41,685 nt of DNA from assembly GCA_018004935.1 (NCBI GenBank), contig JAGNBF010000069.1, forward strand, positions 1-41,685. Reading direction: 5' to 3'. A program made the position numbers and the translations under genes. The notes beneath the pieces are model-generated. The model saw only the letters and a list, made by a program, of their open reading frames with translations. It ran no database searches and was not told the origin of the DNA. Of this stretch, positions 7,813 through 16,667 are shown piece by piece. This DNA comes from Chloroflexota bacterium (GTDB lineage Bacteria; Chloroflexota; Anaerolineae; Promineifilales; Promineifilaceae). Positions within the stretch are counted from its first letter, which is position 1, and every line of letters starts with the position of its first letter.

Positions 7813-10800
7813 TCGCGTTTTGTGGCGTTATGCTTTGCCTTTTCGCCCACACCTCTGGTTGACGATTTTGACCGGGGGTGTGGGTGGTTTGTTGACAGTG
7901 GGGCAGGCGTATTTGTTAAGTTTGATCATCAATGGCGTGTATTTGCAGGGGCTGGGGGTAGGACAGGTGTGGGGCTGGCTGGTGGGGTTGTTGGGGGTGA
8001 TGGTGGGGCGAGCGGTGATGGTGGGTGTGGGTGACGCGGCCGCGCGTAGGCTTTCTGCTCAGATCAAACAGGCAGTACGGGGCCACCTCTTCGACCATCT
8101 CCTGGCTCTGGGGCCGGGGTTCGTGCAGGGGGAGCGTACCGGCGAACTCAGCCAGACCCTCAGCGAAGGAGTAGATGCCCTGGATGCCTACTTCAGCGAA
8201 TACCTGCCGCAGTTGTTCCTTGCCGCTCTCGTACCTCTGACCATTCTCCTCTTTGTGTTTCCTCTGGACTGGCCTTCAGCCCTGCTCTTACTGGTGACAG
8301 CCCCTCTCATTCCCTACCTGATGCGTCTCATCGGCCTGGCGGCGGATAAGATGACACAGAAGCAGTTTCACCTATTGGGGCAGATGAGCGGCCATTTTTT
8401 GGATGTGCTCCAGGGGCTGAAGACGCTTAAAACGCTGGGGCAGAGTCGTGCCCAGAGTCGGAATGTGGCTCAAATCAGCGATTCTTTTCGCCAGGTGACG
8501 ATGCAGGTGTTACGGGTAGCCTTTCTTTCGGCGCTGGTGCTGGAGTTATTGGCAACATTGAGTACCGCTCTGATTGCCGTGGAGATTGGTCTGCGTCTGC
8601 TTTACGGACAGATGGCTTTTACCCAGGCGTTGTTTGTCCTGGTGCTGGCACCAGAGTATTACCTGCCGCTCCGGTTGTTGGGCGTGCGCTTTCACAGTGG
8701 GCAGGCGGGCAGTGCGGCCGCGCTTCGCATCACCACTTTACTCGCCACGCCTATCCCCTCTCTGCCCCCCCTACCTGCCACCCAACCAGACGAGGCTTAT
8801 TTGCACGGGGTCACGGTTCAGTTTGAAGGCCGGGCGCAGACAGCCTTGCGGAATGTCACTCTGACCATTCCTGCCGGACAAACCACGGCCCTGGTGGGGC
8901 GGAGTGGGGCGGGTAAGAGCACCATCGCCCAATTGCTCCTGGGGTTTATTCGGCCCGATTCAGGAGTGGTGCGGGTGGCAGGGCAAGCTATCGCCTGGGT
9001 ATCGCAGAAGCCTCACTTGTTCTATGGCTCGATAGCCGATAATTTGCGCCTGGGTAAACCAGATGCTACTGATGAGGAAATGGTCGCGGCCGCAACCCTG
9101 GCCCAACTCCATTCATTTATGTCAACTTTGCCCGATGGGTACAACACCATCATTGGTGAACAGGGGGTGCGGCTCAGTGGTGGGCAGGGGCAACGGCTGG
9201 CGGTGGCCCGCGCTCTGCTTCAAGACGCGCCAATTTTGTTATTGGATGAGGCAACATCACAGCTTGATGGGGGAACGGAACGGCGGCTCATGGCGGCAAT
9301 ACGGGCACGACGGCGCGGCCGCACTACTCTCATCATCGCCCATCGCCTTACCACCATCACGAAAGCTGATCAGATTGTGGTGCTGGCGAAGGGGCAGGTG
9401 GTCGAGCAGGGGACTCATGCTGATCTGCGGGCACGTGGCGGCGAGTATGCCAGGTTATGGCAGGAGCAAACAATACCTTCAAGGCCACTACCGGAGTTGG
9501 CTTCTACACCCGAACCGGTACAAATTTCGCCCCGACCCTTGATTGCCACCAACCCACCCTGGGCGCTGGGACAGAGGTTGTGGGCGTTGGCGCGGCCGCA
9601 TCGCCGGGGGATGGCGCTGGCGGTTTTGCTCAATGTGTTGACCATTGCCAGCAGTATTGGCCTGTTGACTACTTCAGCTTATTTAATTTCTGCGGCCGCG
9701 CTTCACCCCTCCATTGCCACCCTGAGTTTGGCGATTGTGGGGGTACGCTTTTTCGGTATCAGCCGGGCGGTATGGCGTTATTTAGAGCGATTGGTGGCGC
9801 ACAATGTCACTTTTCACCTGTTGGCCCGCCTGCGTGTCTGGTTTTATGAGGCCCTGGAACCCCTGGCTCCAGCCCGCCTGCTCACCTTTCGCAGTGGCGA
9901 TTTGCTAACACGCATCGTCAACGATATCGAAACCCTGCAACATTTTTATGTCCGCATCGTTGGTCCAGCCTGCACGGCTCTGGTGATTGGGCCAGGAATG
10001 GCGCTCTTTCTGGGTTGGTGGAGTGTCTGGCTGGCGTGGGTCTGGCTACTGGCAGGCCTGTTGGCGGGGGTGGTTTTACCCTGGCTGGTGTACCGGGTGA
10101 GCCGGACAGATGGGGTGGTTTTGGTGCAGGCGCGAGCCGAATTGGGGAGTTTGTTGGTAGATACGGTGCAAGGGATGGCGGATGTGTGGGCCTTGGCCGC
10201 GGCCGCGGTGTTCCAGACACAATTTACCCATCTAAACCAAAAAAGTACCCAGGCTCAGATACGGTTGGCACGGCAGGCGGGCTGGCACAGCGGGTTGGGG
10301 CAACTCCTGCTTCAGGGTACGTTGTGGAGCCTGCTGGTTGTGGCGATTCCCTTAGTGGCTAGGGGGCAGGTAGATGGGGTATTCCTGGCGGGTTTGGGAC
10401 TGGGAGCGGTGGCGGCATTTGAGGCGTGGCAACCGTTACCCCAGGCGGCTCAATTTTGGCAGAGTAGTATGGTGGCGGGGGAGCGGTTGCTGGCAATTCT
10501 GGATACAGGGAAAGAGCGTCGCCACAGCTTACCCCCCTTGACTCAAATAACTGGAGGGAGCACAGGAGTAAGAGGGGAACACGGTGCGGGGGTGCATTTG
10601 CGTGTGGAAGGGGTGAGTTTTGCTTATGAGGCGGAAGGGGTACCGGTGTTACGGGATGTGTGGCTGGATGTGCCGCCGGGGAAAAAGATTGCGCTAGTCG
10701 GTGAGAGTGGATCGGGTAAGACGACACTGGCGCATCTGTTATTGCGCTTCTGGGAGCCGGATGCGGGGCGGATTACGGTGGATGGGGTGGATGTGCGGGA

Positions 10801-11230
10801 GCAAGACCCGGACGTGGTACGGAGTTTGTTTGGGGTGATTGGACAAGACACCTACCTTTTTAATGGCACTGTGGGGGAGAATATTCGCCTGGCGCGGCCG
10901 CGAGCGAAACCAGAGGAGGTGATTGCGGCCGCGCGTAAAGCCCATCTGCACGAATTCATCACCACCTTGCCTGCTGGATACGATACACCTATTGGAGAGC
11001 GGGGTCTGCAATTGAGCGGGGGGGAGAGGCAACGGTTGGCTTTGGCGCGGGCGTTTTTACGTGAAGCCCCCATTCTTTTGCTGGATGAACCCACGGCCAA
11101 CCTGGACCCGGAGACAGAGCGCAACGTGATGAATGAGATAGTGGCCGCGGCCGCGGGGCGGAGTCTTATCCTTATCACCCACCGGCAGGCCGGGTTGGCA
11201 CAGATGGATGAGGTTGTGTTGGGTCTTTAG
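7805..11230 (+). CDS. cydDC: Fused thiol-reductant ABC exporter CydDC
   Basis: A 1141-residue single polypeptide carrying both halves of the heterodimeric ABC exporter that moves cysteine/glutathione (or heme-related cargo) and is needed for assembly of bd oxidase. First half, CydD-like: membrane domain about 1-310, Walker A GRSGAGKST near 365, signature LSGGQGQRLAVARA near 456, Walker B ILLLDEATS near 477. Second half, CydC-like, from about 583: membrane domain with LLTTSAYLISAAALHPS and RYLERLVAHNVTF, Walker A GESGSGKTT near 966, LSGGERQRLALARA near 1068, ILLLDEPTANLD near 1088. Fused forms are known in some bacteria, notably actinobacteria. ATG 7805 is preferred; GTG 7769 would add 12 residues encoded in repeat sequence. 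Ten GCGGCCGC octamers fall inside this gene. Confidence 0.94.
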   Translation: MFDRVLWRYALPFRPHLWLTILTGGVGGLLTVGQAYLLSLIINGVYLQGLGVGQVWGWLVGLLGVMVGRAVMVGVGDAAARRLSAQIKQAVRGHLFDHLLALGPGFVQGERTGELSQTLSEGVDALDAYFSEYLPQLFLAALVPLTILLFVFPLDWPSALLLLVTAPLIPYLMRLIGLAADKMTQKQFHLLGQMSGHFLDVLQGLKTLKTLGQSRAQSRNVAQISDSFRQVTMQVLRVAFLSALVLELLATLSTALIAVEIGLRLLYGQMAFTQALFVLVLAPEYYLPLRLLGVRFHSGQAGSAAALRITTLLATPIPSLPPLPATQPDEAYLHGVTVQFEGRAQTALRNVTLTIPAGQTTALVGRSGAGKSTIAQLLLGFIRPDSGVVRVAGQAIAWVSQKPHLFYGSIADNLRLGKPDATDEEMVAAATLAQLHSFMSTLPDGYNTIIGEQGVRLSGGQGQRLAVARALLQDAPILLLDEATSQLDGGTERRLMAAIRARRRGRTTLIIAHRLTTITKADQIVVLAKGQVVEQGTHADLRARGGEYARLWQEQTIPSRPLPELASTPEPVQISPRPLIATNPPWALGQRLWALARPHRRGMALAVLLNVLTIASSIGLLTTSAYLISAAALHPSIATLSLAIVGVRFFGISRAVWRYLERLVAHNVTFHLLARLRVWFYEALEPLAPARLLTFRSGDLLTRIVNDIETLQHFYVRIVGPACTALVIGPGMALFLGWWSVWLAWVWLLAGLLAGVVLPWLVYRVSRTDGVVLVQARAELGSLLVDTVQGMADVWALAAAAVFQTQFTHLNQKSTQAQIRLARQAGWHSGLGQLLLQGTLWSLLVVAIPLVARGQVDGVFLAGLGLGAVAAFEAWQPLPQAAQFWQSSMVAGERLLAILDTGKERRHSLPPLTQITGGSTGVRGEHGAGVHLRVEGVSFAYEAEGVPVLRDVWLDVPPGKKIALVGESGSGKTTLAHLLLRFWEPDAGRITVDGVDVREQDPDVVRSLFGVIGQDTYLFNGTVGENIRLARPRAKPEEVIAAARKAHLHEFITTLPAGYDTPIGERGLQLSGGERQRLALARAFLREAPILLLDEPTANLDPETERNVMNEIVAAAAGRSLILITHRQAGLAQMDEVVLGL

Positions 11231-11256
11231 TAGAAACGCAAAATTGTGGATTTTTA

Positions 11257-11284
11257 GTAGAGACGCAAAATTTTGCGTCTCTAC
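11257..11284. repeat. Perfect 28-bp palindrome after cydDC
   Basis: GTAGAGACGCAAAA followed by its exact reverse complement, preceded by a diverged half copy (GTAGAAACGCAAAATTGTGG) at 11230. It could act as a bidirectional terminator for cydDC and shield the Lrp gene, though there is no T-run beyond the arm. The rest of 11285-11424 is A/T-rich and presumably holds the promoter of the next gene. Confidence 0.65.
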
Positions 11285-11424
11285 TTACGCACAAACGTTT
11301 ATTCCGTTCAAGATTCCCTGTTTACCCGTAAAACGAATAAAATTTAGTAAAACGTATCCTAAACCAACGTTTATTTCTTGTTTTTGCCGAATTACAAAAG
11401 GTTATTGAAGGCAGGAAAGCTCTC

Positions 11425-11904
11425 ATGTTACAATCTTCGTCAGAAATCCACCTTGATGAACTAGACATTGCTATTCTTCGTGAGGTGCAGGCCAGCGGCC
11501 GCATGACTTTGGCGGAATTGGCCCGGCATATCAACCTCTCGGCCCCAGCTACCCATGCCCGTTTACATCGCCTGGAACAACAGGGGTTGATTCGGGAATA
11601 TGTGGCGGTATTGGATCGCGGCCGCATGGGTTTTGATATGCTCTGTTTTGTCAGTATCAGCCTGCAAGTCCACCAATTTGAACAGGTACTCCTGTTCCGA
11701 CAGCGTGTTTTACAAATGCCGGAAGTCCAAGAATGCCACCATATCACCGGTGAATATGATTACTTGCTCAAGGTGGTCATTCACAACCGGCAAGACCTGG
11801 AACGATTCGTTGTCAACCAATTGACTCCCATGCCGGGTGTTGCCCGTATCCATACCAGCCTGGTTCTGACCGAGGTCAAAAACACAACAGCGATTCCGAT
11901 TTAG
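11425..11904 (+). CDS. Lrp/AsnC-family transcriptional regulator
   Basis: A 159-residue feast/famine regulator. Residues about 9-60 form the winged helix-turn-helix (LDELDIAILREVQASGRMTL then LSAPATHARLHRLEQQGLI), and residues about 70-150 the RAM/AsnC ligand-binding and oligomerisation domain (CHHITGEYDYLLKVV is the usual effector-pocket strand). AGGAAAG precedes the ATG. Lrp-type regulators commonly sit next to the amino-acid gene they control, and the next gene in the same direction is a sulfur amino-acid PLP enzyme, so control of that gene in response to methionine or another amino acid is a reasonable inference. Confidence 0.92.
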   Translation: MLQSSSEIHLDELDIAILREVQASGRMTLAELARHINLSAPATHARLHRLEQQGLIREYVAVLDRGRMGFDMLCFVSISLQVHQFEQVLLFRQRVLQMPEVQECHHITGEYDYLLKVVIHNRQDLERFVVNQLTPMPGVARIHTSLVLTEVKNTTAIPI

Positions 11905-11962
11905 TTATTTCTTCGACTCGGGCGAATTTACACATGACCTCTGAACGTAGTACAGCCTTTCC

Positions 11963-12000
11963 AGGCTGGGCGTTCTCTGGTCAAAGCAAAAAACGCCCAT
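11963..12000. repeat. GGGCGTT hairpin in the lrp-PLP enzyme spacer
   Basis: CTGGGCGTT and AACGCCCA form arms around about 20 bases, just ahead of the ribosome site of the next gene. A role as attenuator or simple repeat cannot be told apart. AGCCTTTCCAGGCT immediately upstream forms a second small stem. Confidence 0.35.
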
Positions 12001-12033
12001 GTCTCGTTATTTCTTATCCCCAAGGAGCTTTCC

Positions 12034-13260
12034 ATGAACCACAAACCCACTTACGCCCTGGAACATAGCCTGCACCCGGATCATTTCGGCGGGGTGAATC
12101 CGGCTATCAACGACTCTTCCACTTATGCTTTCCACAACCCGCAGACGATGAAAGAGATGTTTGAGCATGAGATGGAGGGCTGTTTTCTGTATGCCCGCCA
12201 TTGGAACCCGACGAATAAAGCGTTAGCCGACGCCCTGGCGCAGATGGAAGGCAGTGAAGCGGCTCAGGTATCGGCTTCGGGTATGGCGGCCATCAGCACG
12301 ACCCTGTTGCAGTTGTGTGAGGCAGGCGATGAGATTATTTGCGGCCGCACCATCTACGGCGGCACATATGCGTTACTGAAAAACTTCTTGCCCCGCTTCA
12401 ACATCCATACCCGCTTTGTCAACCTGCAAAACCTGGCCGAAGTCGAAAAAGCCATCACCCCCCGCACCAAAGTCATCTATGGCGAAGCCATCAGCAACCC
12501 CCTGCTTGAAGTGGCGGCCATCCCGCGCCTGGCCCATATTGCCGACGAACACGGACTTACTCTGGTCATTGACAACACCTTCAGCCCCCTTCTCATTTCC
12601 CCCCTCGCTTTAGGAGCGCATGTTGTTGTCCATAGTCTGACCAAATTTATCAACGGTGCCAGCGATTGTGTCGCCGGAGCCATTTGCGCCAGCAAAGCGT
12701 TTGTTGCCCAACTGGCCGATGTCAACAAAGGGGCGTCCATGCTCCTTGGCCCGGTTTTGGATAGTACCCGCTCGGCGGGTATTCTGAAAAACCTGCACAC
12801 CCTTCACCTGCGGATGAAACAACACAGTGCCAACGCGCTCTATCTGGCCCAACAACTCCACTCTGCCGGAGTACGCATCCATTACCCAGGCCTGCCGACC
12901 CATCCCCAATACCAGTTACTCAACAACCTGATGAACGAGGGGTACGGTTATGGGGGTATGATGACGTTGGATGCCGGAGATGAAGCCACTGCGCACAAAT
13001 TGTTGATGCTGATGCAAGAAGCCAAAATCGGCTATCTGGCGGTGAGTCTAGGCTATTTTAAGACCTTGTTTAGCCTGCCGGGAAGCAGTACCTCATCGGA
13101 AATTCCGGTTGAGGAGCAAAAGGCAATGGGGTTGACACCGGGTTTGGTGCGGCTGTCGGTGGGGTTGGATGAGGATATTGCGGATACCTGGCGGCGGCTG
13201 GCGATCTGTCTGGAGCAAGTGGGGATGTTGACCGCGGCCGCGGTAACTCCCTATGGATGA
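12034..13260 (+). CDS. Cys/Met metabolism PLP-dependent enzyme, methionine gamma-lyase-like
   Basis: A 408-residue fold-type I enzyme of the gamma family (cystathionine gamma-synthase/beta- and gamma-lyase, methionine gamma-lyase). The PLP lysine is Lys204 in HSLTKFINGASD, with Asp180 in VIDNTFSPLL contacting the ring nitrogen; Tyr53/Arg55 in YARHWNPTN bind the phosphate of the neighbouring subunit's cofactor, and SASGMAAIST is the usual phosphate loop. Expected reactions are elimination from methionine, homocysteine or cystathionine, giving a keto acid, ammonia and a thiol. The Lrp-type regulator directly upstream favours an amino-acid degrading role over synthesis. AAGGAG seven bases upstream fixes the start. 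Exact substrate is not decided by sequence. Confidence 0.87.
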   Translation: MNHKPTYALEHSLHPDHFGGVNPAINDSSTYAFHNPQTMKEMFEHEMEGCFLYARHWNPTNKALADALAQMEGSEAAQVSASGMAAISTTLLQLCEAGDEIICGRTIYGGTYALLKNFLPRFNIHTRFVNLQNLAEVEKAITPRTKVIYGEAISNPLLEVAAIPRLAHIADEHGLTLVIDNTFSPLLISPLALGAHVVVHSLTKFINGASDCVAGAICASKAFVAQLADVNKGASMLLGPVLDSTRSAGILKNLHTLHLRMKQHSANALYLAQQLHSAGVRIHYPGLPTHPQYQLLNNLMNEGYGYGGMMTLDAGDEATAHKLLMLMQEAKIGYLAVSLGYFKTLFSLPGSSTSSEIPVEEQKAMGLTPGLVRLSVGLDEDIADTWRRLAICLEQVGMLTAAAVTPYG

Positions 13261-13312
13261 TGAATTCCCAAAGAGCCTTAATAAAGTCTCAATAACTTGG
13301 GGTAGATCGGGT

Positions 13313-13366
13313 CGGTATCCTGACCGTGACCGCTGGTGGTTCGGTCAGGATACCGGCCACAGCCCC
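13313..13366. repeat. Diverged R3 repeat
   Basis: GGTATCCTGACCGTGACC and GGTTCGGTCAGGATACCGG form a long imperfect hairpin ending in GGCCACAG, the core of family R3. The preceding TGAATTCCCAAAGAGCC at 13261 is the tail of family R2 (compare 34869). The 13261-13495 spacer holds no gene. Confidence 0.5.
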
Positions 13367-13399
13367 CAAATATTGAGAAGTTGGAAGATACCTCTACAA

Positions 13400-13432
13400 C
13401 TTCACAAAGTCTTCACAAGCTGGGGTTAGGAT
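13400..13432 (+). promoter_or_regulatory. Direct repeat CTTCACAA spaced by 11 bp with downstream -10-like box
   Basis: CTTCACAA at 13400-13407 and again at 13411-13418 are in the helical phase used by OmpR/PhoB-type response regulators. TAGGAT at 13427-13432 is at a distance suited to a -10 box. It precedes the exported OB-domain gene by about 65 bp. The nearest such regulator in the window is at 32942-33628, but no link is shown. Confidence 0.4.
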
Positions 13433-13495
13433 AAGGAAAGTTCATAAAAACTTTCCGAGGGGAAACCCTCGCCCTTCAGTCAAAGGAGACTCATC

Positions 13496-14386
13496 ATGTT
13501 GAAGAAAATAGTTATCGCCGTTTTGGTACTGACGGTCATCGGCGCGGCCGCGGCCGCCACCCTCTACTCCGCTTCCCAACCCACCCCGGAAGCCACCACA
13601 TCCCTCAACCCCATCACTGATAGTGCCGCCAACGCGGCCGCAGTTCCCGCCAACTCCACTGCCCCCGTCGGCAACGGGCAATATGGGGCCGATGTCACCC
13701 CCCAGGCGCAGGGCACACCCGTCGCCCAAGGGGCCGAGGGTGAACCCTGGCAGGCCACCGGCAATATCGCCGCCGTAGACGATTTTGGCTTTGATATGAC
13801 CCTCGACACGGGCGAAACCGTCTATATCGAGCTTGGTCCGCCAACTTATTGGCAGGCACAAGGCATCACCCTCACCGTCGGGCAGGTTGCCACCGTCATC
13901 GGCACGATTAACGAAGGCATGATCCACGCCGCTCAGGTGCAACTGGCCGATGGGCAAACGCTACAGGTTCGTAGTGACACGGGGCAACCCCTGTGGAGTG
14001 GTGGGGCGGAAAATGGGCAGGCCGCGGGCACAGCCGACGGTTCCCACACCCCCGAACCCCGCGTCCAGGTAGACGCCTGGATCACCATCACCGGCACCAT
14101 CGTCGCCTACGAGGGCAACGTCATGACCATCGCCAGTGATGATGGACAACTCATCACCTTACAAAGTGGTCAACCCCGCTTCTTCGCCGCTCAGGGTATT
14201 ACCTTCCAGGTGGGTGATGAAGTCATCGTGGTTGGTTTCTACCAGGGGGATCAATTCATGGCTGGTGACATCACCCAGGTGTCTACCGGACTACGCGTAC
14301 TCCTGCGCGACCCCAACGGGCGGCCGCTCTGGGCGGGTGCGGGCAACAATGGCAATGGCAACAGCAATGGGGGCCAAAGTCAATAA
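13496..14386 (+). CDS. Exported protein with duplicated DUF5666-like OB domains
   Basis: A 296-residue protein with an N-terminal hydrophobic segment (signal peptide or anchor, residues about 4-25), an Ala/Thr/Pro-rich linker to about 80, and two related beta-barrel domains. Each contains a YWQAQGITLTVGQ- or FFAAQGITFQVGD-type strand followed by a V-x-V/I-x-G strand and ends with a G-x-PLW motif (TGQPLWSGG near 162 and NGRPLWAGAG near 278). This pattern resembles DUF5666 and related OB-like exported proteins of unknown role. AAAGGAG precedes the ATG. It directly precedes the cytochrome b gene but is separated by two hairpins, so it may be a single-gene unit controlled by the CTTCACAA direct repeat. 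Confidence 0.75.
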   Translation: MLKKIVIAVLVLTVIGAAAAATLYSASQPTPEATTSLNPITDSAANAAAVPANSTAPVGNGQYGADVTPQAQGTPVAQGAEGEPWQATGNIAAVDDFGFDMTLDTGETVYIELGPPTYWQAQGITLTVGQVATVIGTINEGMIHAAQVQLADGQTLQVRSDTGQPLWSGGAENGQAAGTADGSHTPEPRVQVDAWITITGTIVAYEGNVMTIASDDGQLITLQSGQPRFFAAQGITFQVGDEVIVVGFYQGDQFMAGDITQVSTGLRVLLRDPNGRPLWAGAGNNGNGNSNGGQSQ

Positions 14387-14392
14387 ATCGTG

Positions 14393-14431
14393 ATGCGTGG
14401 TGCGTCCCCCAACGCACCACGCACCACGCCC
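14393..14431. repeat. Word-iterated hairpin (GCGTGGT) after the OB-domain gene
   Basis: GATGCGTGGTGCGT and ACGCACCACGCACCACGC are arms made of a repeated 7-10 base word around CCCCCA. It could end transcription of the upstream gene, but there is no T-run. Confidence 0.5.
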
Positions 14432-14482
14432 TAACTTCCCAACGTTTTCTCCAAACGATTCATTCCAAAATAAGTTCCACCC

Positions 14483-14516
14483 AGACCTGACAGGTTTTCG
14501 GAAACCTGTCAGGTCT
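14483..14516. repeat. 15-bp-stem hairpin, family R6, copy 1
   Basis: AGACCTGACAGGTTT, a four-base loop and the exact reverse complement. An identical stem with a different loop lies at 35116-35149. Likely a dispersed palindrome that may also stop transcription ahead of the cytochrome b gene. Confidence 0.7.
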
Positions 14517-14558
14517 AAATCAAGCAGTTATTTTTAGATACCCATTCAGGATGCCCCC

Positions 14559-15938
14559 ATGACCCACGAAACCACCCCCCCCGCCCCCACCGGTTCGATT
14601 GTGCGACGTATTCGGGACTCCATTCAACGGGACCCGTTACCACCAGCAGATGACCGCGGCCGCATGCGCGTCGTGATGAACAGTCTTATTCTGCACCTGC
14701 ACCCGTCCAAAGTGTCCAAACCCGCCCTCAAATTCAGCTACACCTTCGGTTTGGGCGGCTTACTTCTCTTACTCTTCACCATTCTATCCATCACCGGCGT
14801 TTTGCTCATCTTCGCCTACACCCCTTCCCCGGATGCCGCTTATGACAGTATGGTCGCCCTCCAGACAGAAATTTACTTCGGCAACCTCATCCGCAACCTG
14901 CACCATTGGTCGGGCAACCTGATGGTCGTGGTCGGTATTTTGCACCTACTGCGGGTCTTTTTCACCGGCGGGTACGCGCCGCCCCGTGAGTTCAACTGGG
15001 TGATGGGGCTGGCTCTGCTCCTGCTCATTGTGGCCGCCAACTTTACCGGCTACCTGCTCCCCTGGGATCAACTGGCTTATTGGGCGGTCACGGTCGGCAC
15101 AAGCCTGCTCGATTACCTGCCCTGGATTGGCGAACCACTGACCCGCCTCTTGTTGGGCGGCTCAGAAGTGGGCGCGGCCACCCTGATCAACTTCTACGGT
15201 CTGCACATCGCCCTCATTCCGCTGGCAATTGCCGGGTTAGTTTCCTTCCACATCTGGCGAGTACGCAAAGACACCATCACCGTGCCCAAAGCGGTGGGGG
15301 AGAAGGCCAGTGCGGAAAAAGTGACCACCATTCCTCACCTGGTCAGCATCGAACTGGTGTTTGCGCTGGTGTGGATTGCCCTGCTGTTGGTCTGGTCGGC
15401 CTTTGTGAATGCGCCGTTGGAAGAGGCGGCCAACCCGGCCCACAGCCCCAACCCGGCCAAAGCGGCCTGGTATTTCATGGGGTTTCAAGAGTTGCTCTTG
15501 CACTTCCATCCGCTCTTTGGGGCGATTATCGTACCGGGGCTGGCGTTGGGCGCACTCTTCATCCTGCCCTACCTGAACCGGGACATGGCGTCGGAAGGGG
15601 TGTGGTTTCGCTCGGTACGCGGCCGCGTGCTCACCCTCATCAGCTTTATCTTAGGCGTGGTGGGTACGGTCGGCTTTGTTCTACTCGATGAAGCCTGGCT
15701 CGATTTACCGGGCTGGCTCCCCTTCCTGCCCAGCGCCATCAGCAACGGCTGGGTTCCCCTGGCGGCCTTGCTCTTGCTGATTATGGCCTACTACGAAGGG
15801 GTCAAACTGCTCAAAAGTACCGTCTGCGAAGCCCGTCAGGCTGTTTTCACCCTGCTCTTCGCCAGCTTCGTCACCCTCACCCTGGTGGGGATTTTCTTCC
15901 GGGGCGAGGGGATGGTGTTGATATGGCCGTGGGGATAG
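14559..15938 (+). CDS. Cytochrome b fused with subunit IV-like region (bc/b6f-type complex)
   Basis: Membrane diheme cytochrome b of a quinol:electron acceptor oxidoreductase, 459 residues. The N-terminal part holds the four heme histidines: His115 and His129 (LHHWSGNLMVVVGILHLLRV), then His216 and His231 (LHIALIPLAIAGLVSFHIWR). The 14- and 15-residue intervals are the b6-type pattern. The C-terminal part is subunit IV-like with PNPAKAAWYFMGFQELL; the Qo-site motif PEWY appears here as AAWY, lacking the glutamate. It partners with the Rieske protein downstream, and the two cytochromes c that follow presumably take the role of cytochrome c1/f. The start lacks a strong ribosome site (only AGGATGCCCCC). 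Confidence 0.94.
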   Translation: MTHETTPPAPTGSIVRRIRDSIQRDPLPPADDRGRMRVVMNSLILHLHPSKVSKPALKFSYTFGLGGLLLLLFTILSITGVLLIFAYTPSPDAAYDSMVALQTEIYFGNLIRNLHHWSGNLMVVVGILHLLRVFFTGGYAPPREFNWVMGLALLLLIVAANFTGYLLPWDQLAYWAVTVGTSLLDYLPWIGEPLTRLLLGGSEVGAATLINFYGLHIALIPLAIAGLVSFHIWRVRKDTITVPKAVGEKASAEKVTTIPHLVSIELVFALVWIALLLVWSAFVNAPLEEAANPAHSPNPAKAAWYFMGFQELLLHFHPLFGAIIVPGLALGALFILPYLNRDMASEGVWFRSVRGRVLTLISFILGVVGTVGFVLLDEAWLDLPGWLPFLPSAISNGWVPLAALLLLIMAYYEGVKLLKSTVCEARQAVFTLLFASFVTLTLVGIFFRGEGMVLIWPWG

Positions 15939-15954
15939 GGAACTGGTGGGAACT

Positions 15955-16100
15955 CTAGCAGACTATCGGAGAAAGAAATTTGGACACGGATATTCACGGA
16001 TAAACACGGATTTGGGTACGTGTCACAGTCAAAAATCCGTGTAATCCGTGTGAATCCGTGTCCTACAAAACAATACGGGCGTTTTCCGACAACCTGCTAG
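15955..16100. repeat. Nested word-iterated hairpin between cytochrome b and Rieske genes
   Basis: Outer arms CTAGCAG/CTGCTAG and TCGGAGA/TTCCGA enclose inner arms that repeat ACACGGAT-type words (15983-16013) and their complements AATCCGTGT (16033-16062). Further iterated words (TAACTCG, AACTCG) run from 16104 to 16150 up to the Rieske start. No gene is present in 15939-16154. Confidence 0.65.
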
Positions 16101-16154
16101 GAACTTTGTAACTCGTAACTTGTAACTCGTAACTCGAAACTCGGAACTAAAAAC

Positions 16155-16646
16155 ATGGCAACCGAAACCATTTCACGTCGTGATTTTTTACATTTACTCT
16201 GGGGGACAGCCGGAGCCGTCGCGCTGACCGAGATGTCCCTGGTGGGTTTACGTTTTCTGGCCCCGCGCCCGGTGGTGGGCGAGTTCGGCGGTGTGTTTAA
16301 CGTGGGGGTGGTAGACGATTTTCCCCTGGGGAGCGTCACCCCCGTCGAGGCTGGGCGGTTTTATGTGGTGCGCCTGCCCGATGGGGGTCTGTTGGCCGTC
16401 TACCGCCGCTGTACCCATTTGGGCTGTGCCGTCCCGTATGATCCATCGGTTGGGCAGTTTGTCTGCCCCTGTCATGGCTCCGCCTTCACGATGGATGGGG
16501 CGGTGTTGAATGCGCCTGCGCCGCGGCCGCTAGACCTATTCGCCCTCACCCTCAACGAGGTCGGGGAAATTCTGGTAGACACCCAAACCTCCATCCAGCG
16601 CGACCAGATCAGCCCGGAGCATGTGGTTTATCCGGTCGTTGGTTAA
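16155..16646 (+). CDS. Rieske [2Fe-2S] protein of the cytochrome bc/b6f-type complex
   Basis: A 163-residue Rieske iron-sulfur protein. The cluster ligands are plain: CTHLGC (Cys86, His88, with Cys91 for the disulfide) and CPCHGS (Cys104, His107, with Cys106). The N-terminus SRRDFLHLLWG followed by a hydrophobic stretch is a twin-arginine type signal anchor, expected because the folded protein crosses the membrane by Tat. It carries electrons from quinol at the Qo site of the upstream cytochrome b to a c-type heme. In many bacteria the Rieske gene precedes cytochrome b; here it follows it. No Shine-Dalgarno sequence is visible: the start is preceded by iterated AACTCG words. Confidence 0.95.
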   Translation: MATETISRRDFLHLLWGTAGAVALTEMSLVGLRFLAPRPVVGEFGGVFNVGVVDDFPLGSVTPVEAGRFYVVRLPDGGLLAVYRRCTHLGCAVPYDPSVGQFVCPCHGSAFTMDGAVLNAPAPRPLDLFALTLNEVGEILVDTQTSIQRDQISPEHVVYPVVG

Positions 16647-16667
16647 TCAAATGGCTGGAGGTTGCAT

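Noticed and set aside
11905-12033. SAM or other sulfur riboswitch ahead of the PLP enzyme
   Set aside because: Only two simple stems are visible, with no conserved riboswitch core that I can recognise.
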